From: an uncultured Bacteroidota bacterium
GTDB lineage: Bacteria > Bacteroidota > Bacteroidia > Chitinophagales > LD1
DNA: 39,257 nt
Reading direction: 5' to 3'
NCBI GenBank assembly: GCA_903919075.1
Contig: CAIXGR010000027.1
Span: 1-39,257 of the forward strand
Positions 1 through 8,188 of this stretch are shown in pieces. Position numbers and translations under genes: made by a program. How positions within the stretch are numbered: the stretch's first letter is position 1; each line of letters opens with the position of its first letter. The notes beneath the pieces are model-generated. The model made no database searches. It was not told the DNA's origin and worked only from the letters and a program-made list of their open reading frames with translations.

Positions 1-1164
1 ATTCAAATTTTTGGAGTTGAGCAAAAAGAAGAAAAGAAGTTTAGTGCCATTAACAGCTCATTGCGCGATGCAACTATTCGCGGTATTTGGTATTACTCGC
101 TTTTCTTTCCGGCTGTGGAAGTTTGTCTTGCGCTGGCGTTGGGCGCCATGGTTTGGATGGCATCGAACGAAGTGATACGTGATATTATTGCAAACCCTAA
201 CCCAAATAGCAGAATTGTGGGCGTGGGCATTATAGCAGGGTATATATTGCTTATCAATATGCTTTTCCGCCCCCTACGTTTTATTGCCGATAAGGTGAAT
301 GTAATACAGCGCGGCATAGTTGCAGCCGAAAGAGTTTTTAAGCTGTTGGATAAAGACGAAACAATTCCAGATACCGGCACATACAGCTCGGAAAAAATGG
401 ACGGCAAAATTGCTTTCGAAAATGTTTGGTTTGCTTACAACGATGAAAATTATGTACTGAAAGATGTTTCGTTTAAAATTAATGCCGGTGAAACATTGGC
501 CATAGTTGGCGCTACCGGTTCCGGTAAAACATCTACTATGAGCATTTTGGGAAGGTTTTATGATATTAATAAAGGCGCAATAAAAATTGATGATGTTGAC
601 CTGCGCGATTACAAGCTTTCGGCACTACGCTCAAAAATGAGTGTGGTATTGCAGGATGTTTTTCTTTTTGCCGGTAGCGTGCACGACAACATTGTGCTGC
701 GCAACGAAAATATTACGCGCGAAGAAGTAATACATGCAGCAAAGCTGGTAGGTGCTCACGGGTTTATTTCGAAACTGCCGGGTGGTTACGATTATTTAGT
801 AATGGAGCGCGGAGCAACACTTTCCATGGGCCAGCGGCAATTAATATCTTTTGTGCGTGCGCTGGTTTTTAATCCAAGCATTCTTATTCTTGACGAAGCG
901 ACCTCTTCTATCGACACCGAGAGCGAACATCTGATTCAGCATGCTATTGAAGAATTAGTAAAGGGCCGCACCTCCATTGTTATCGCGCATCGCCTTTCTA
1001 CCATCCGCCACGCACATAAAATTATGGTGTTGGACAGGGGAGAAATGAAAGAATTTGGAAGCCACGAAGAATTGATTGCAAAAAATGGCTACTATAAAAA
1101 ACTGTACGACATGCAGTTTATGAAAGAAAAAACTACGGAATCAATTGGTAGCGAAAATTCCTAA
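1..1164 (+). CDS. ABC transporter, fused permease/ATP-binding protein (5' end missing)
   Basis: The reading frame is open from base 1, so the start lies upstream of the window; about 387 C-terminal residues are present. The first ~100 visible residues are hydrophobic helices ending in a stretch typical of the last transmembrane helices and elbow of type IV (MsbA-like) exporters. The nucleotide-binding domain follows, with Walker A GATGSGKT near nt 508, a Q-loop (VVLQDVFLF), the signature LSMGQRQ near nt 820, Walker B ILILDEATSSID and the switch histidine in IAHRLST. These half-transporters dimerise in the inner membrane and use ATP to export lipids, drugs or peptides; the substrate cannot be told from this fragment. 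A partner half-transporter often lies just upstream in Bacteroidota, but this is outside the window. The family call is secure. Confidence 0.95.
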   Translation: MQIFGVEQKEEKKFSAINSSLRDATIRGIWYYSLFFPAVEVCLALALGAMVWMASNEVIRDIIANPNPNSRIVGVGIIAGYILLINMLFRPLRFIADKVNVIQRGIVAAERVFKLLDKDETIPDTGTYSSEKMDGKIAFENVWFAYNDENYVLKDVSFKINAGETLAIVGATGSGKTSTMSILGRFYDINKGAIKIDDVDLRDYKLSALRSKMSVVLQDVFLFAGSVHDNIVLRNENITREEVIHAAKLVGAHGFISKLPGGYDYLVMERGATLSMGQRQLISFVRALVFNPSILILDEATSSIDTESEHLIQHAIEELVKGRTSIVIAHRLSTIRHAHKIMVLDRGEMKEFGSHEELIAKNGYYKKLYDMQFMKEKTTESIGSENS

Positions 1165-1239
1165 ATTCAGGTTTGCTTTTTAATAAAACAATCGTCATTA
1201 TAATAACAGTTGCCCTGTTTTTATTTGCCCCCACTATCC

Positions 1240-1914
1240 ATGCAAATTATGAAAGAATACGAATATACATTAGAATATTTCCCCAAATTCGATTCTGGGA
1301 TAACCGGTTTTTTAAAAAGTGATCATAAAGATGATATAGAAAAGGCTGAAAAATTTTTGAATAAATATTGGCTTGATAAATCAGAATATGATTCTGTTTG
1401 GAAACCTGTCCAGGATTATATATTCCACGCTAAACAACGGAGAAAGGGTACAATTTTTAAGGATGATTTTACTTTGATTGTGGCTAAAGGAGGCCAGCTT
1501 TTTTGGCCAGAGCGCTTTGAAAAATTTAAAGCTTTTATTTCTGCAATGGGCGAAGAAAATTTTGTTGTAGTTCATAATGTGAACGAACTAAACACGCCCT
1601 TGTTTCGATTGAAATTTCCAGTTGACATTACGTGGGATGAGATGATGAGCGGGGATTATGTTTCAGCTTTTTTATGCGGCTTCCCCTGTGAGGAATATAT
1701 GCTTTATGGCAAATCTCGGAAATGGGGTAGGTATGCAGGAAATGATTTTGCATTCCCCTTAGATATGTATGCTTTTGAACAAGAATATGCTAACGTATTT
1801 GATGAGATATTCAAAATTTCAAAACAGGAAAGAAGAGAGCTCTATGAGAATGATAGATTTCATCTTCCCCAGGCATACAAAGATTTAATAAAAAAACAGG
1901 GGGACATTTTGTGA
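1240..1914 (+). CDS. Hypothetical protein, unrecognised family
   Basis: I do not recognise this protein. From the ATG at 1240 it has 224 residues; an ATG three codons later (1249, giving MKEYEYTLEYF) is equally likely, and the frame is also open upstream to a TTG at 1210. It has no signal peptide or membrane segment and is rich in aromatic and charged residues (many Y, F, W, K, E), which suggests a soluble cytoplasmic protein. The middle contains a beta-rich stretch (DDFTLIVAKGGQLFWPERFEKF) that is aromatic and hydrophobic. It stands alone between the ABC exporter and a glycosyltransferase, with 75 and 209 nt gaps, and no partner gene is visible. Its composition resembles stand-alone immunity-like or SMI1-type proteins, but no diagnostic motif supports that. 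It is judged a real gene from its length, coherent composition and lack of an opposing gene. Confidence 0.7.
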   Translation: MQIMKEYEYTLEYFPKFDSGITGFLKSDHKDDIEKAEKFLNKYWLDKSEYDSVWKPVQDYIFHAKQRRKGTIFKDDFTLIVAKGGQLFWPERFEKFKAFISAMGEENFVVVHNVNELNTPLFRLKFPVDITWDEMMSGDYVSAFLCGFPCEEYMLYGKSRKWGRYAGNDFAFPLDMYAFEQEYANVFDEIFKISKQERRELYENDRFHLPQAYKDLIKKQGDIL

Positions 1915-2110
1915 TGATTCATTTTTTGTTTGTTTCATTTTCCCGATAACCTTTAACAACTGCCCTATCAGGTAAGGCGTTAATCTGATATTGTTACCAC
2001 TTTTTATCGTGGAAATCCTAGCAAGCTATTTATTTCTGGCAGCATGAACAAAATCAACAAGTGCTTTCACACGGAAAGCTGATTTTGGAATAGCAATTCC
2101 CTATAAATCT

Positions 2111-2118
2111 TATTTTTG
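2111..2118 (+). promoter_or_regulatory. Candidate Bacteroidota -7 box (TATTTTTG) for the glycosyltransferase
   Basis: TATTTTTG matches the Bacteroidota housekeeping -7 consensus TAnnTTTG. A TTTG at 2084-2087 lies 23 nt upstream as a possible -33 box, at the long end of the allowed spacing. The start codon follows 5 nt later, so the transcript would be almost leaderless. This is a consensus match only. Confidence 0.35.
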
Positions 2119-2123
2119 AAGGA

Positions 2124-3296
2124 ATGAAGAAAATTTTATTCTTTTCTCCTTTTTGGGGCCGAACCGGCTCAGAGCTTTTGCTGAAGCATTACATTATGAT
2201 GCTTGACCCTAAAAAAATTGAATACGCTATTGCCGGAAGAAATAAAGGACAGCTTTACGCCGATTTCCCAACGCACATAAAAAAGTATGACTTCCGCACT
2301 TTCAATCACGAATACAAAGCCGAAACAGCTTCAGCCTTCGGAAAAGTATTTATTGATATCATGCGCTTTCGCCGAAAGTTTTACAGCAAAATAGTTAACC
2401 GCAATTTGCTATACCAGTTTTTAGATAATGTGGCGTATGATTTTCCGGCAGATATATGGTACATCAATACCATTTTTATGCCCGAAATTATTGAGTATGC
2501 GGAGGCGCATAAAATAAAATGTATTGTTCATACTCATGAACTGGAACACATGTTCGCGCACATCAATAAACAACAAACCCAGCGGCTGGTTAACTACCCC
2601 GAACATATTATAAGCGTTGCCAAAAGAAATTCGCGCATATTCGAAACGCTGGGGCGCAGTAAAAAAATTTCAACCATTCATCCTTTTATTAATGTTGATT
2701 TATGGAAATCGGATAGCGCTTCAAGACAAAAAATCAGAAATGAATTTGGCTTTGGCGAAAAAACTTTTGTGTGGGCCATGTCGGGCGAATTGGATACTAA
2801 TAAGGACCCGCTTATTTTTACTGAAATAGCAGCCAAGGTAATTAAGCAACACCCCGATTCGGCTTTTGTTTGGTTTGGTGGCAATCATCAATCCGGTTAT
2901 TCGGAATATGCAAAAAAACAAGCTGAGCTTTTGGGCCTCGGAAATAAAATAATATGGGCCGGTGCAATAAAAGATGGTTACGCCGACCACGTTAATGCTG
3001 CCGATGGCATGATGCTTACCTCACACCGCGATTCTTTTCCACTGGTAATGATTGAAGCAGCAGCGCTAGGGAAACCCATTGTTGCATTTGATTCAGGCGG
3101 TATATCAGAATTTTTGAACGACGATAGAATGGGCATTATCATTAACTCTCGCGATACAGATTTATTTAAAGATGCATTGATTAAAGTAATGGAATCGCCG
3201 GAAAATTACGATCCAGAAATTTCGAAGAAAAGGGCGGGCGAGTTTGATAAAACCAACAGAGGCGTTGAATGGAAAACACTAATGGAAGCGCTGTAA
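2124..3296 (+). CDS. Glycosyltransferase, GT4 family (GT-B fold)
   Basis: The protein has 390 residues. It starts with a hydrophobic strand and a Rossmann-like opening (KKILFFSPFWGRTGSE), as in the acceptor domain of GT-B enzymes. The C-terminal half carries the GT4 donor-site signature SFPLVMIEAAALGKPIVAF followed by DSGGISEFL, the E-x7-E-like nucleotide-sugar binding motif. It should transfer a sugar from a nucleotide donor to an envelope polysaccharide, glycan or glycolipid; the sugar and acceptor are unknown. There is no signal peptide, so it acts in the cytosol or on the inner face of the membrane. It is monocistronic and converges with serC, the two stop codons being one base apart. The start is the ATG preceded by a GAAGGA Shine-Dalgarno-like sequence. 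Confidence 0.88.
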   Translation: MKKILFFSPFWGRTGSELLLKHYIMMLDPKKIEYAIAGRNKGQLYADFPTHIKKYDFRTFNHEYKAETASAFGKVFIDIMRFRRKFYSKIVNRNLLYQFLDNVAYDFPADIWYINTIFMPEIIEYAEAHKIKCIVHTHELEHMFAHINKQQTQRLVNYPEHIISVAKRNSRIFETLGRSKKISTIHPFINVDLWKSDSASRQKIRNEFGFGEKTFVWAMSGELDTNKDPLIFTEIAAKVIKQHPDSAFVWFGGNHQSGYSEYAKKQAELLGLGNKIIWAGAIKDGYADHVNAADGMMLTSHRDSFPLVMIEAAALGKPIVAFDSGGISEFLNDDRMGIIINSRDTDLFKDALIKVMESPENYDPEISKKRAGEFDKTNRGVEWKTLMEAL

Positions 3297-3297
3297 C

Positions 3298-4374
3298 TCA
3301 AGCCCTGCTTTCAAAATCACGCATCGCCTCAACTAAAGTATCTACACCAATTTCGCTCATAGCGTTATAGATTGAGGCGCGAAATCCACCAACGGTTTTG
3401 TATCCTTTAATACCAACTATATTATGCTCGGCTGCAAAAGCCACAAATTTTTCTTCCGTCAATTCTTTCTTAGCCTCTTTCGAAAACCGGAAACACACAT
3501 TCATTAACGACCGGTCTTCCTTTGCCACCGTTCCTTCAAATAAATAGCTTGCATCTATGGCATCATAAAGGCTTTTTGCCTTCTGTATATTTCTTTCTTC
3601 TATTTTTTTCAGCCCTTGCTTTTTAATCCATTGCAACGTTAAAAACGAAAGATACACGGGAAACACCGGTGGTGTATTATGCATGCTTTGCTTTTCTATA
3701 TGCACCCGGTAATCGAGCATAGCGGGCAGTTTTCTTTTTACATTACCCAAAAGTTCTTTGTTTACTACTACCATAGTTACACCGGCAGCACCCATGTTTT
3801 TTTGGGCACCGGCATAAATAAGACCGAACCTATTGAAATCAAGTTGCCGCGAAAATATATCTGACGACATATCGGCCACTACCGGGCATTGCACCTCGGG
3901 CCACCAATGGAATTGGCTTCCATAAACCGTATTATTAGAAGTTAAGTGCAGGTATTTAGCACCGGCGGGCACATTATATTTTTTAGGTATGTGGGTAAAG
4001 TTTTCGTTTTTAGAACTGCAGGCTACATGCACAGCGCCAAAGTTTTTGGCTTCTTCCATGGCTAAATGTGCCCACCGGCCGGTTTCGAAATATGCTGCCG
4101 TTTCAGCATCGCCCAGTAAATTCATTGGCACCATAAAAAATTGCGATGATGCCCCGCCATGTAAAAACAACACTTCATAATTATCTTTTAGCTGCATTAA
4201 TTCCTTAACTAATGCGCGGGCTTCATCCATTACACGCACAAACTCTTTACTGCGGTGCGATATCTCTAATATGCTTAACCCCATACCTGCAAAATCGCGG
4301 ATAGCCTCCTGCCCTTGTAGTAAAACTTCTTCAGGCAAAACAGCCGGGCCGCTATAGAAATTTATTTTTTTCAT
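3298..4374 (-). CDS. serC: Phosphoserine aminotransferase
   Basis: This 358-residue enzyme is the length expected of SerC. It converts 3-phosphohydroxypyruvate and glutamate to phosphoserine and 2-oxoglutarate in serine biosynthesis, and also works in the PLP synthesis branch. The N-terminus (NFYSGPAVLPEEVL) is the family hallmark. The pyridoxal-phosphate lysine is Lys192 in GAQKNMGAAG. Other family blocks seen are HGGASSQF, ADMSSDIFSR and the C-terminal GGFRASIYNAM. It is cytosolic. Its usual Bacteroidota partner serA is not adjacent here. It is transcribed divergently from the DUF72 gene with only 49 nt between the start codons, so the two promoters must be close together. Confidence 0.96.
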   Translation of the reverse strand: MKKINFYSGPAVLPEEVLLQGQEAIRDFAGMGLSILEISHRSKEFVRVMDEARALVKELMQLKDNYEVLFLHGGASSQFFMVPMNLLGDAETAAYFETGRWAHLAMEEAKNFGAVHVACSSKNENFTHIPKKYNVPAGAKYLHLTSNNTVYGSQFHWWPEVQCPVVADMSSDIFSRQLDFNRFGLIYAGAQKNMGAAGVTMVVVNKELLGNVKRKLPAMLDYRVHIEKQSMHNTPPVFPVYLSFLTLQWIKKQGLKKIEERNIQKAKSLYDAIDASYLFEGTVAKEDRSLMNVCFRFSKEAKKELTEEKFVAFAAEHNIVGIKGYKTVGGFRASIYNAMSEIGVDTLVEAMRDFESRA

Positions 4375-4423
4375 GATACAATTGTAGCTACATTTCGGCA
4401 GTAATTAAACATTAACTATAGCT

Positions 4424-5338
4424 ATGGAATTCGGAAGAGTTGAAAATATTAAATCCGTTGACTTTACTTTGCCCGAAGACGACAAACTTACGTTGCAGCT
4501 TTTTAAAGAGTTAAAGAAGAAAAAAACTAAGCCGAAAGTTTATGTGGGTTGCGCCAAGTGGGGCCGGCCCGACTGGGTTGGCAAATTTTACCCCAAAGGA
4601 ACCAAGCAGGCCGATTTTTTAAAATACTACGTAACACAGTTCAATAGTATTGAGCTAAATGCTTTATTCTATCAATTGTTTCCGGTGCCTACTATTGAAA
4701 AATGGGCTGGGCTGGCTGATGATAATTTCCGGTTTTGCCCTAAATTCTCCCATGTTATTACACACATCCGAAGATTAAAAAATGCCGAAAAAGAAACCGA
4801 TGCTTTTTTAAATACAGTAAGCCATTTCGGTAATAAGCTGGGCACTTCGTTTATACAACTGGGCGATAATTTTGCACCAAAAAGTTTTGAGTCCATACAT
4901 GATTATTTAAAAGCCTTGCCGCGCGATTTTGATGTAGCGCTTGAATTGCGACACCCCGATTGGTTTGCCGATACCGTAGCAAGCAGCGAAGTTTTTGAAT
5001 TGATGAAAGAGTTGGGCGTAACCGCAATAATTACTGATACCTCGGGCAGAAGAGATGTGCTACATACTAAGCTTACAACGCCTAAAGCCTTTATACGCTT
5101 TGTGGGCAATGGCCTACACCCAACAGATTTTAAGCGTATTGATGATTGGGTAAAAAGAATTTCGCATTGGCTGGATAATGGCTTGCACACACTTTATTTT
5201 TTTATTCACCAGCACGATGAATTGCATTCGCCCGAGTTGAGCAAGTATATGATTGATGCCTTGAATAAAAAATGCGGCTTACGTCTTGAGCCGCCAAAAA
5301 TTATTGACGATAATTCTCCACCTTCTTTATTCAAATAA
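4424..5338 (+). CDS. DUF72 domain-containing protein
   Basis: The protein has 304 residues. After a ~35-residue charged, lysine-rich N-terminal extension comes the DUF72 opening (VYVGCAKWGRPDWVGKFYP). The rest follows the family: FNSIELNALFY, a KFSHVITH block, LGDNFAPKSF, then a beta-strand with ELRHPDW and a C-terminal FIHQHDE. DUF72 proteins are predicted TIM-barrel proteins related to YecE. Their biochemical activity is not established; a hydrolase or nuclease-like role has been suggested from the fold. It is cytosolic. The next gene (DinB-like) starts 1 nt after the stop, so the two are probably co-transcribed. Confidence 0.9.
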   Translation: MEFGRVENIKSVDFTLPEDDKLTLQLFKELKKKKTKPKVYVGCAKWGRPDWVGKFYPKGTKQADFLKYYVTQFNSIELNALFYQLFPVPTIEKWAGLADDNFRFCPKFSHVITHIRRLKNAEKETDAFLNTVSHFGNKLGTSFIQLGDNFAPKSFESIHDYLKALPRDFDVALELRHPDWFADTVASSEVFELMKELGVTAIITDTSGRRDVLHTKLTTPKAFIRFVGNGLHPTDFKRIDDWVKRISHWLDNGLHTLYFFIHQHDELHSPELSKYMIDALNKKCGLRLEPPKIIDDNSPPSLFK

Positions 5339-5339
5339 T

Positions 5340-5804
5340 ATGAGCACAGAAATTTCACGCATTCAGAAAACATTTAAACATAGCTGGACTGGCCCCATGT
5401 GGCATGGAGCTAATCTTAAAGAAATTCTTGATTGCATTGATTACCAAAAAGCATTTCGCAAGCCCGCAGCCGGTTCGCATAATATTTACGAATTGGTAGC
5501 GCACATGCTTTGCTGGCGAAAATTTGTATTGGAACATTTTAAAGGCAACACATCCTATAAAGTTGAACTAAACTCGGAGTTGGATTGGCCCACCCAATAT
5601 GAAACCACCGAGGCAAATTGGAAAAACACCATTGCAGCCTTTGAACAAAATCAAATAGAATTAGAAAATGCATTGAGCAATGCCACTGATTCGCAACTTC
5701 AAGAAATTGTGCCGGGCAAAGAATTTAACTGGTATATTTTTATTCATGGTTTAATACACCACGATATTTACCATTCGGCACAAATAGCTATTCTAAAAAA
5801 ATAG
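5340..5804 (+). CDS. DinB-like (DUF664-type) four-helix metal-binding protein
   Basis: From the ATG at 5340 the protein has 154 residues, the normal length for the DinB/YfiT-like superfamily. The frame stays open upstream inside the DUF72 gene, but 5340 is preferred because it lies directly behind that gene's TAA and gives a typical N-terminus. The family's histidine pattern is present: a His in ELVAHMLCW near residue 46 and an HxxxH-like set in HGLIHHDIYHSAQI at the C-terminus, which would bind a divalent metal. Superfamily members include thiol transferases and DNA-damage-induced proteins; the reaction here is unknown. Expected location is the cytosol. Confidence 0.85.
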   Translation: MSTEISRIQKTFKHSWTGPMWHGANLKEILDCIDYQKAFRKPAAGSHNIYELVAHMLCWRKFVLEHFKGNTSYKVELNSELDWPTQYETTEANWKNTIAAFEQNQIELENALSNATDSQLQEIVPGKEFNWYIFIHGLIHHDIYHSAQIAILKK

Positions 5805-5810
5805 TTATTA

Positions 5811-6152
5811 CTATTTACCCAATTCCTCCCAATACTCAGCCGCCCTGCGGGTATGTGGAATAACTATAGAGCCGCCCACTAAATTGGCAATGGCAAATAC
5901 CTCGTACATTTCATCAGTAGTAACTTTTAATTCAAAACATTTGCCCAAATGGTATTTAATGCAATCATCGCACCGCAAAACCATTGAAGCTACCAAGCCC
6001 ATCAATTCCTTTGTTTTTGAAGGCAGTGCGCCATCGGCATACGCCTGATTATCTAAACTCCAGAACCGCTTCATTACCAGGTTGTCTTTTGAAAGTATCA
6101 CCTCATTCATGCGTGTTCGGTAATCATTAAATTCGTTGATAAGCTTGCTCAT
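5811..6152 (-). CDS. Carboxymuconolactone decarboxylase / AhpD-like family protein
   Basis: The protein has 113 residues, typical of the small CMD family. It carries the AhpD-type redox pair in RCDDCIKYHLGKCFE (Cys-x-x-Cys followed by a His), which favours a peroxidase or thiol-redox role over true carboxymuconolactone decarboxylation. The C-terminal half has the helix GGSIVIPHTRRAAEYWEEL usual in Bacteroidota members. It is cytosolic. It converges with the DinB-like gene (6 nt gap) and diverges from lemA across 128 nt. A perfect TAnnTTTG box on the minus strand (6177-6184) lies 24 nt from the start codon. Confidence 0.9.
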   Translation of the reverse strand: MSKLINEFNDYRTRMNEVILSKDNLVMKRFWSLDNQAYADGALPSKTKELMGLVASMVLRCDDCIKYHLGKCFELKVTTDEMYEVFAIANLVGGSIVIPHTRRAAEYWEELGK

Positions 6153-6176
6153 ACAATTTTATTTTAGCCAATACGT

Positions 6177-6184
6177 CAAAAGTA
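6177..6184 (-). promoter_or_regulatory. Candidate -7 box (TACTTTTG) for the AhpD-like gene
   Basis: On the minus strand this reads TACTTTTG, a full match to TAnnTTTG, 24 nt before the start codon at 6152. No clear TTTG -33 box is seen at the expected distance. Confidence 0.4.
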
Positions 6185-6280
6185 GTAATTTGAGGTTGCT
6201 TGTTTTAAACGAAAACCGGAAATATTCCTCATTTATTTTATTCATAGAGCAAAAAAACTTTATACCTTTATCGCAATTAA

Positions 6281-6874
6281 ATGTCAAAAAAATATATGAA
6301 AAACATATTCAGGCTTTTTATCGGATTAATGATTGCCTCATCACTTACCAGCTGCAGTTACAACGGCATGGTTGAAAAACGCGAGGCTGTAAACAAACAA
6401 TGGGGTAATGTAGAATCGGCTTACCAACGCCGTGCCGACCTTGTTCCTAACTTAGTAAACACTGTAAAAGGTGCTGCCAATTTCGAACAAACTACTTTGC
6501 AAAATGTAATTGAGGCACGCGCAGCAGCAACAAGCATTAAAATAGACCCTAAAGATTTAACTGACGAGAATATTGCCAAATTTCAAGCGGTACAAAACCA
6601 GTTAAAAGGCTCTATTTCCCGATTGCTGGCAACAGTTGAAAACTATCCTGATCTTAAAGCCACCGAAAGCTTTAAGGAATTACAGGCACAGTTAGAAGGC
6701 ACCGAAAACCGCATTAATACTGAGCGAAACCGGTATAATGAATCTGTGAATGATTACAATGCCTACATTCAAAGTTTTCCGCAATTAATTACTGCACATA
6801 TGTTTGGCTTTACACAAAAAGGTTATTTCAAAGCCGATGCGGGTTCGGAAAAAGCGCCGACGGTTAAGTTTTAG
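6281..6874 (+). CDS. lemA: LemA family lipoprotein
   Basis: The protein has 197 residues (192 if the ATG at 6296 is used). It begins with a lipoprotein signal ending in the lipobox LTSC, so the mature form is probably anchored to the inner or outer membrane through its Cys. The family core follows: NKQWGNVESAYQRRADLVPN, LVNTVKGAANFE, then RLLATVENYPDLKA and ENRINTERNRYNESV, a helical bundle. LemA proteins have no proven enzymatic role. In Bacteroidota they sit next to TPM-domain genes, as here, and are thought to work with them at the envelope. A near-consensus -7 sequence (TACCTTTA) occurs about 20 nt upstream. Confidence 0.93.
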   Translation: MSKKYMKNIFRLFIGLMIASSLTSCSYNGMVEKREAVNKQWGNVESAYQRRADLVPNLVNTVKGAANFEQTTLQNVIEARAAATSIKIDPKDLTDENIAKFQAVQNQLKGSISRLLATVENYPDLKATESFKELQAQLEGTENRINTERNRYNESVNDYNAYIQSFPQLITAHMFGFTQKGYFKADAGSEKAPTVKF

Positions 6875-6961
6875 AAAGGCAATTCTTCTCTTTCTCTACA
6901 ATGTCATATGAATGATCCGGACGACATCTAATTTGTTTTGGGAAAAGATAAACCAACAAAC

Positions 6962-7399
6962 ATGTTTTCGAAAAAGCGATTTTTTACCGAAGCAGAAAAA
7001 AAGGCATTAGTGCAAGCCATTACTGATGCTGAGTCTATGAGTTCGGGCGAAATACGTGTGCACATTGAAGCTAAATGCAAAATAGATGTATTGAAACAGG
7101 CTACTGAAATTTTTTACCGCCTGGGAATGGATAAAACAACACATGCTAACAGCACCCTTATTTACATTGCACACGATGATAAAAAATTTGCCATTATAGG
7201 CGATAAGGGTATACACGCGGTAGTGCCTTCTAATTTTTGGGAGGGAATTAAACAAGTAATGCACGAACATTTTAAGCGAGGAGAATTTTTTGAAGGAACC
7301 GTTTTCGCCATCAAGGAAACAGGCACCCACCTAAAACAATATTTCCCCTACGAGAAAGATCAAAAAAACGAACTGCCTAATGAAATCAGCGAGGGATAA
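6962..7399 (+). CDS. TPM domain protein without signal peptide
   Basis: From the ATG at 6962 (MFSKKRFFTEAEKKAL) the protein has 145 residues; the frame continues to a TTG at 6938 that I do not favour. It is a single TPM (TLP18.3/Psb32/MOLO-1) domain: ESMSSGEIRVHIE, then a strand with STLIYIAHDDKKFAIIGDKGI and the HFKRGEFFEGTVFAIKETG helix. It lacks the signal peptide and glycine-rich tail of its downstream neighbour, so it is presumably cytosolic or loosely membrane-associated. Plant Psb32 helps photosystem repair, but the bacterial role is unclear. It lies between lemA and the secreted TPM gene, a common Bacteroidota arrangement. Confidence 0.88.
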   Translation: MFSKKRFFTEAEKKALVQAITDAESMSSGEIRVHIEAKCKIDVLKQATEIFYRLGMDKTTHANSTLIYIAHDDKKFAIIGDKGIHAVVPSNFWEGIKQVMHEHFKRGEFFEGTVFAIKETGTHLKQYFPYEKDQKNELPNEISEG

Positions 7400-7403
7400 C
7401 ATC

Positions 7404-8156
7404 ATGGGCATAATAAAAAGATTATCAAGCGCCTTTGTATTTTGCTGGCTGATGGTTTGCAGCGTTTTTCTGTTTGCGCAAACCTATCCCGAAAAACCAA
7501 ACCCGCCACGGCTGGTAAATGATTTTGCCGGTATGCTTTCAGCACCCGAAAATCAGGCACTTGAACAAAAGCTGGATTTATACAACGACTCTACCTCAAC
7601 ACAAATTGCCATTGTTATTATTAATTCGCTCGAGGGTACCGAAAAGGCTCAGTATGCTACTGAGTTAGCAGAAAAATGGGGCATTGGCACTAAACATAAA
7701 GACAATGGGGTTTTAATTTTAGTATCAAAAGGCGACCGGCAAATTTTTATTGCCACCGGCAGAGGGGTGGAAGAACATTTGCCCGATGCCATATGTGAAC
7801 GAATTATTCAAAATAAGATTAAGCCTGCCTTTAAAGCAGGGAATTATTACGGTGGCTTAAATAGTGCCGTTGATGAAATGATTGCTCGCCTATCGGGTAA
7901 TTTTGTGAATGACGAAAAGGATACGGGCGATGGCAAGAAGGTTCCTACCTGGATAATATTGCTGATTATTTTCGGCGTGTTTTTCTTGCTCCCGTTTATT
8001 TTCAGAAACCGTGGCGGAGGAACCACTTACGGAAGTACCGGTGGCGTTTTTTGGGGTGGCGGCGGATTTGGCGGTGGCGATAGTGGTGGTGGTGGTGGGT
8101 TTGGAGGATTTGGTGGTGGTAGCTTTGGCGGCGGCGGAGCCGGTGGCTCATGGTAA
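7404..8156 (+). CDS. TPM domain protein, membrane-anchored with Gly-rich tail (YgcG-like)
   Basis: I choose the ATG at 7404, which gives 250 residues and a clean signal peptide (MGIIKRLSSAFVFCWLMVCS...FAQ). GAGGGA lies 8-13 nt in front of it (7391-7396), and the alternative ATG at 7380 is inside the previous gene. The mature protein is a TPM domain (LVNDFAGMLSAPENQALEQ, STQIAIVIINSLEG, KWGIGTKHKDNGVLILVSKG, IFIATGRGVEEHLPD), then one membrane helix (WIILLIIFGVFFLLPFIF) and a ~45-residue tail almost entirely of Gly and Ser ending in GGSW. This is the YgcG-type layout, placing the TPM domain in the periplasm. It overlaps nothing and follows the other TPM gene by 4 nt. Confidence 0.92.
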   Translation: MGIIKRLSSAFVFCWLMVCSVFLFAQTYPEKPNPPRLVNDFAGMLSAPENQALEQKLDLYNDSTSTQIAIVIINSLEGTEKAQYATELAEKWGIGTKHKDNGVLILVSKGDRQIFIATGRGVEEHLPDAICERIIQNKIKPAFKAGNYYGGLNSAVDEMIARLSGNFVNDEKDTGDGKKVPTWIILLIIFGVFFLLPFIFRNRGGGTTYGSTGGVFWGGGGFGGGDSGGGGGFGGFGGGSFGGGGAGGSW

Positions 8157-8188
8157 TGGATTAGAATAGATTTTTACATTTTCAGATC

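Noticed and set aside
6136-6375. Plus-strand open frame of 79 codons overlapping the lemA start
   Set aside because: It overlaps the AhpD-like start and the lemA signal peptide in another frame and reads as non-coding AT-rich sequence.
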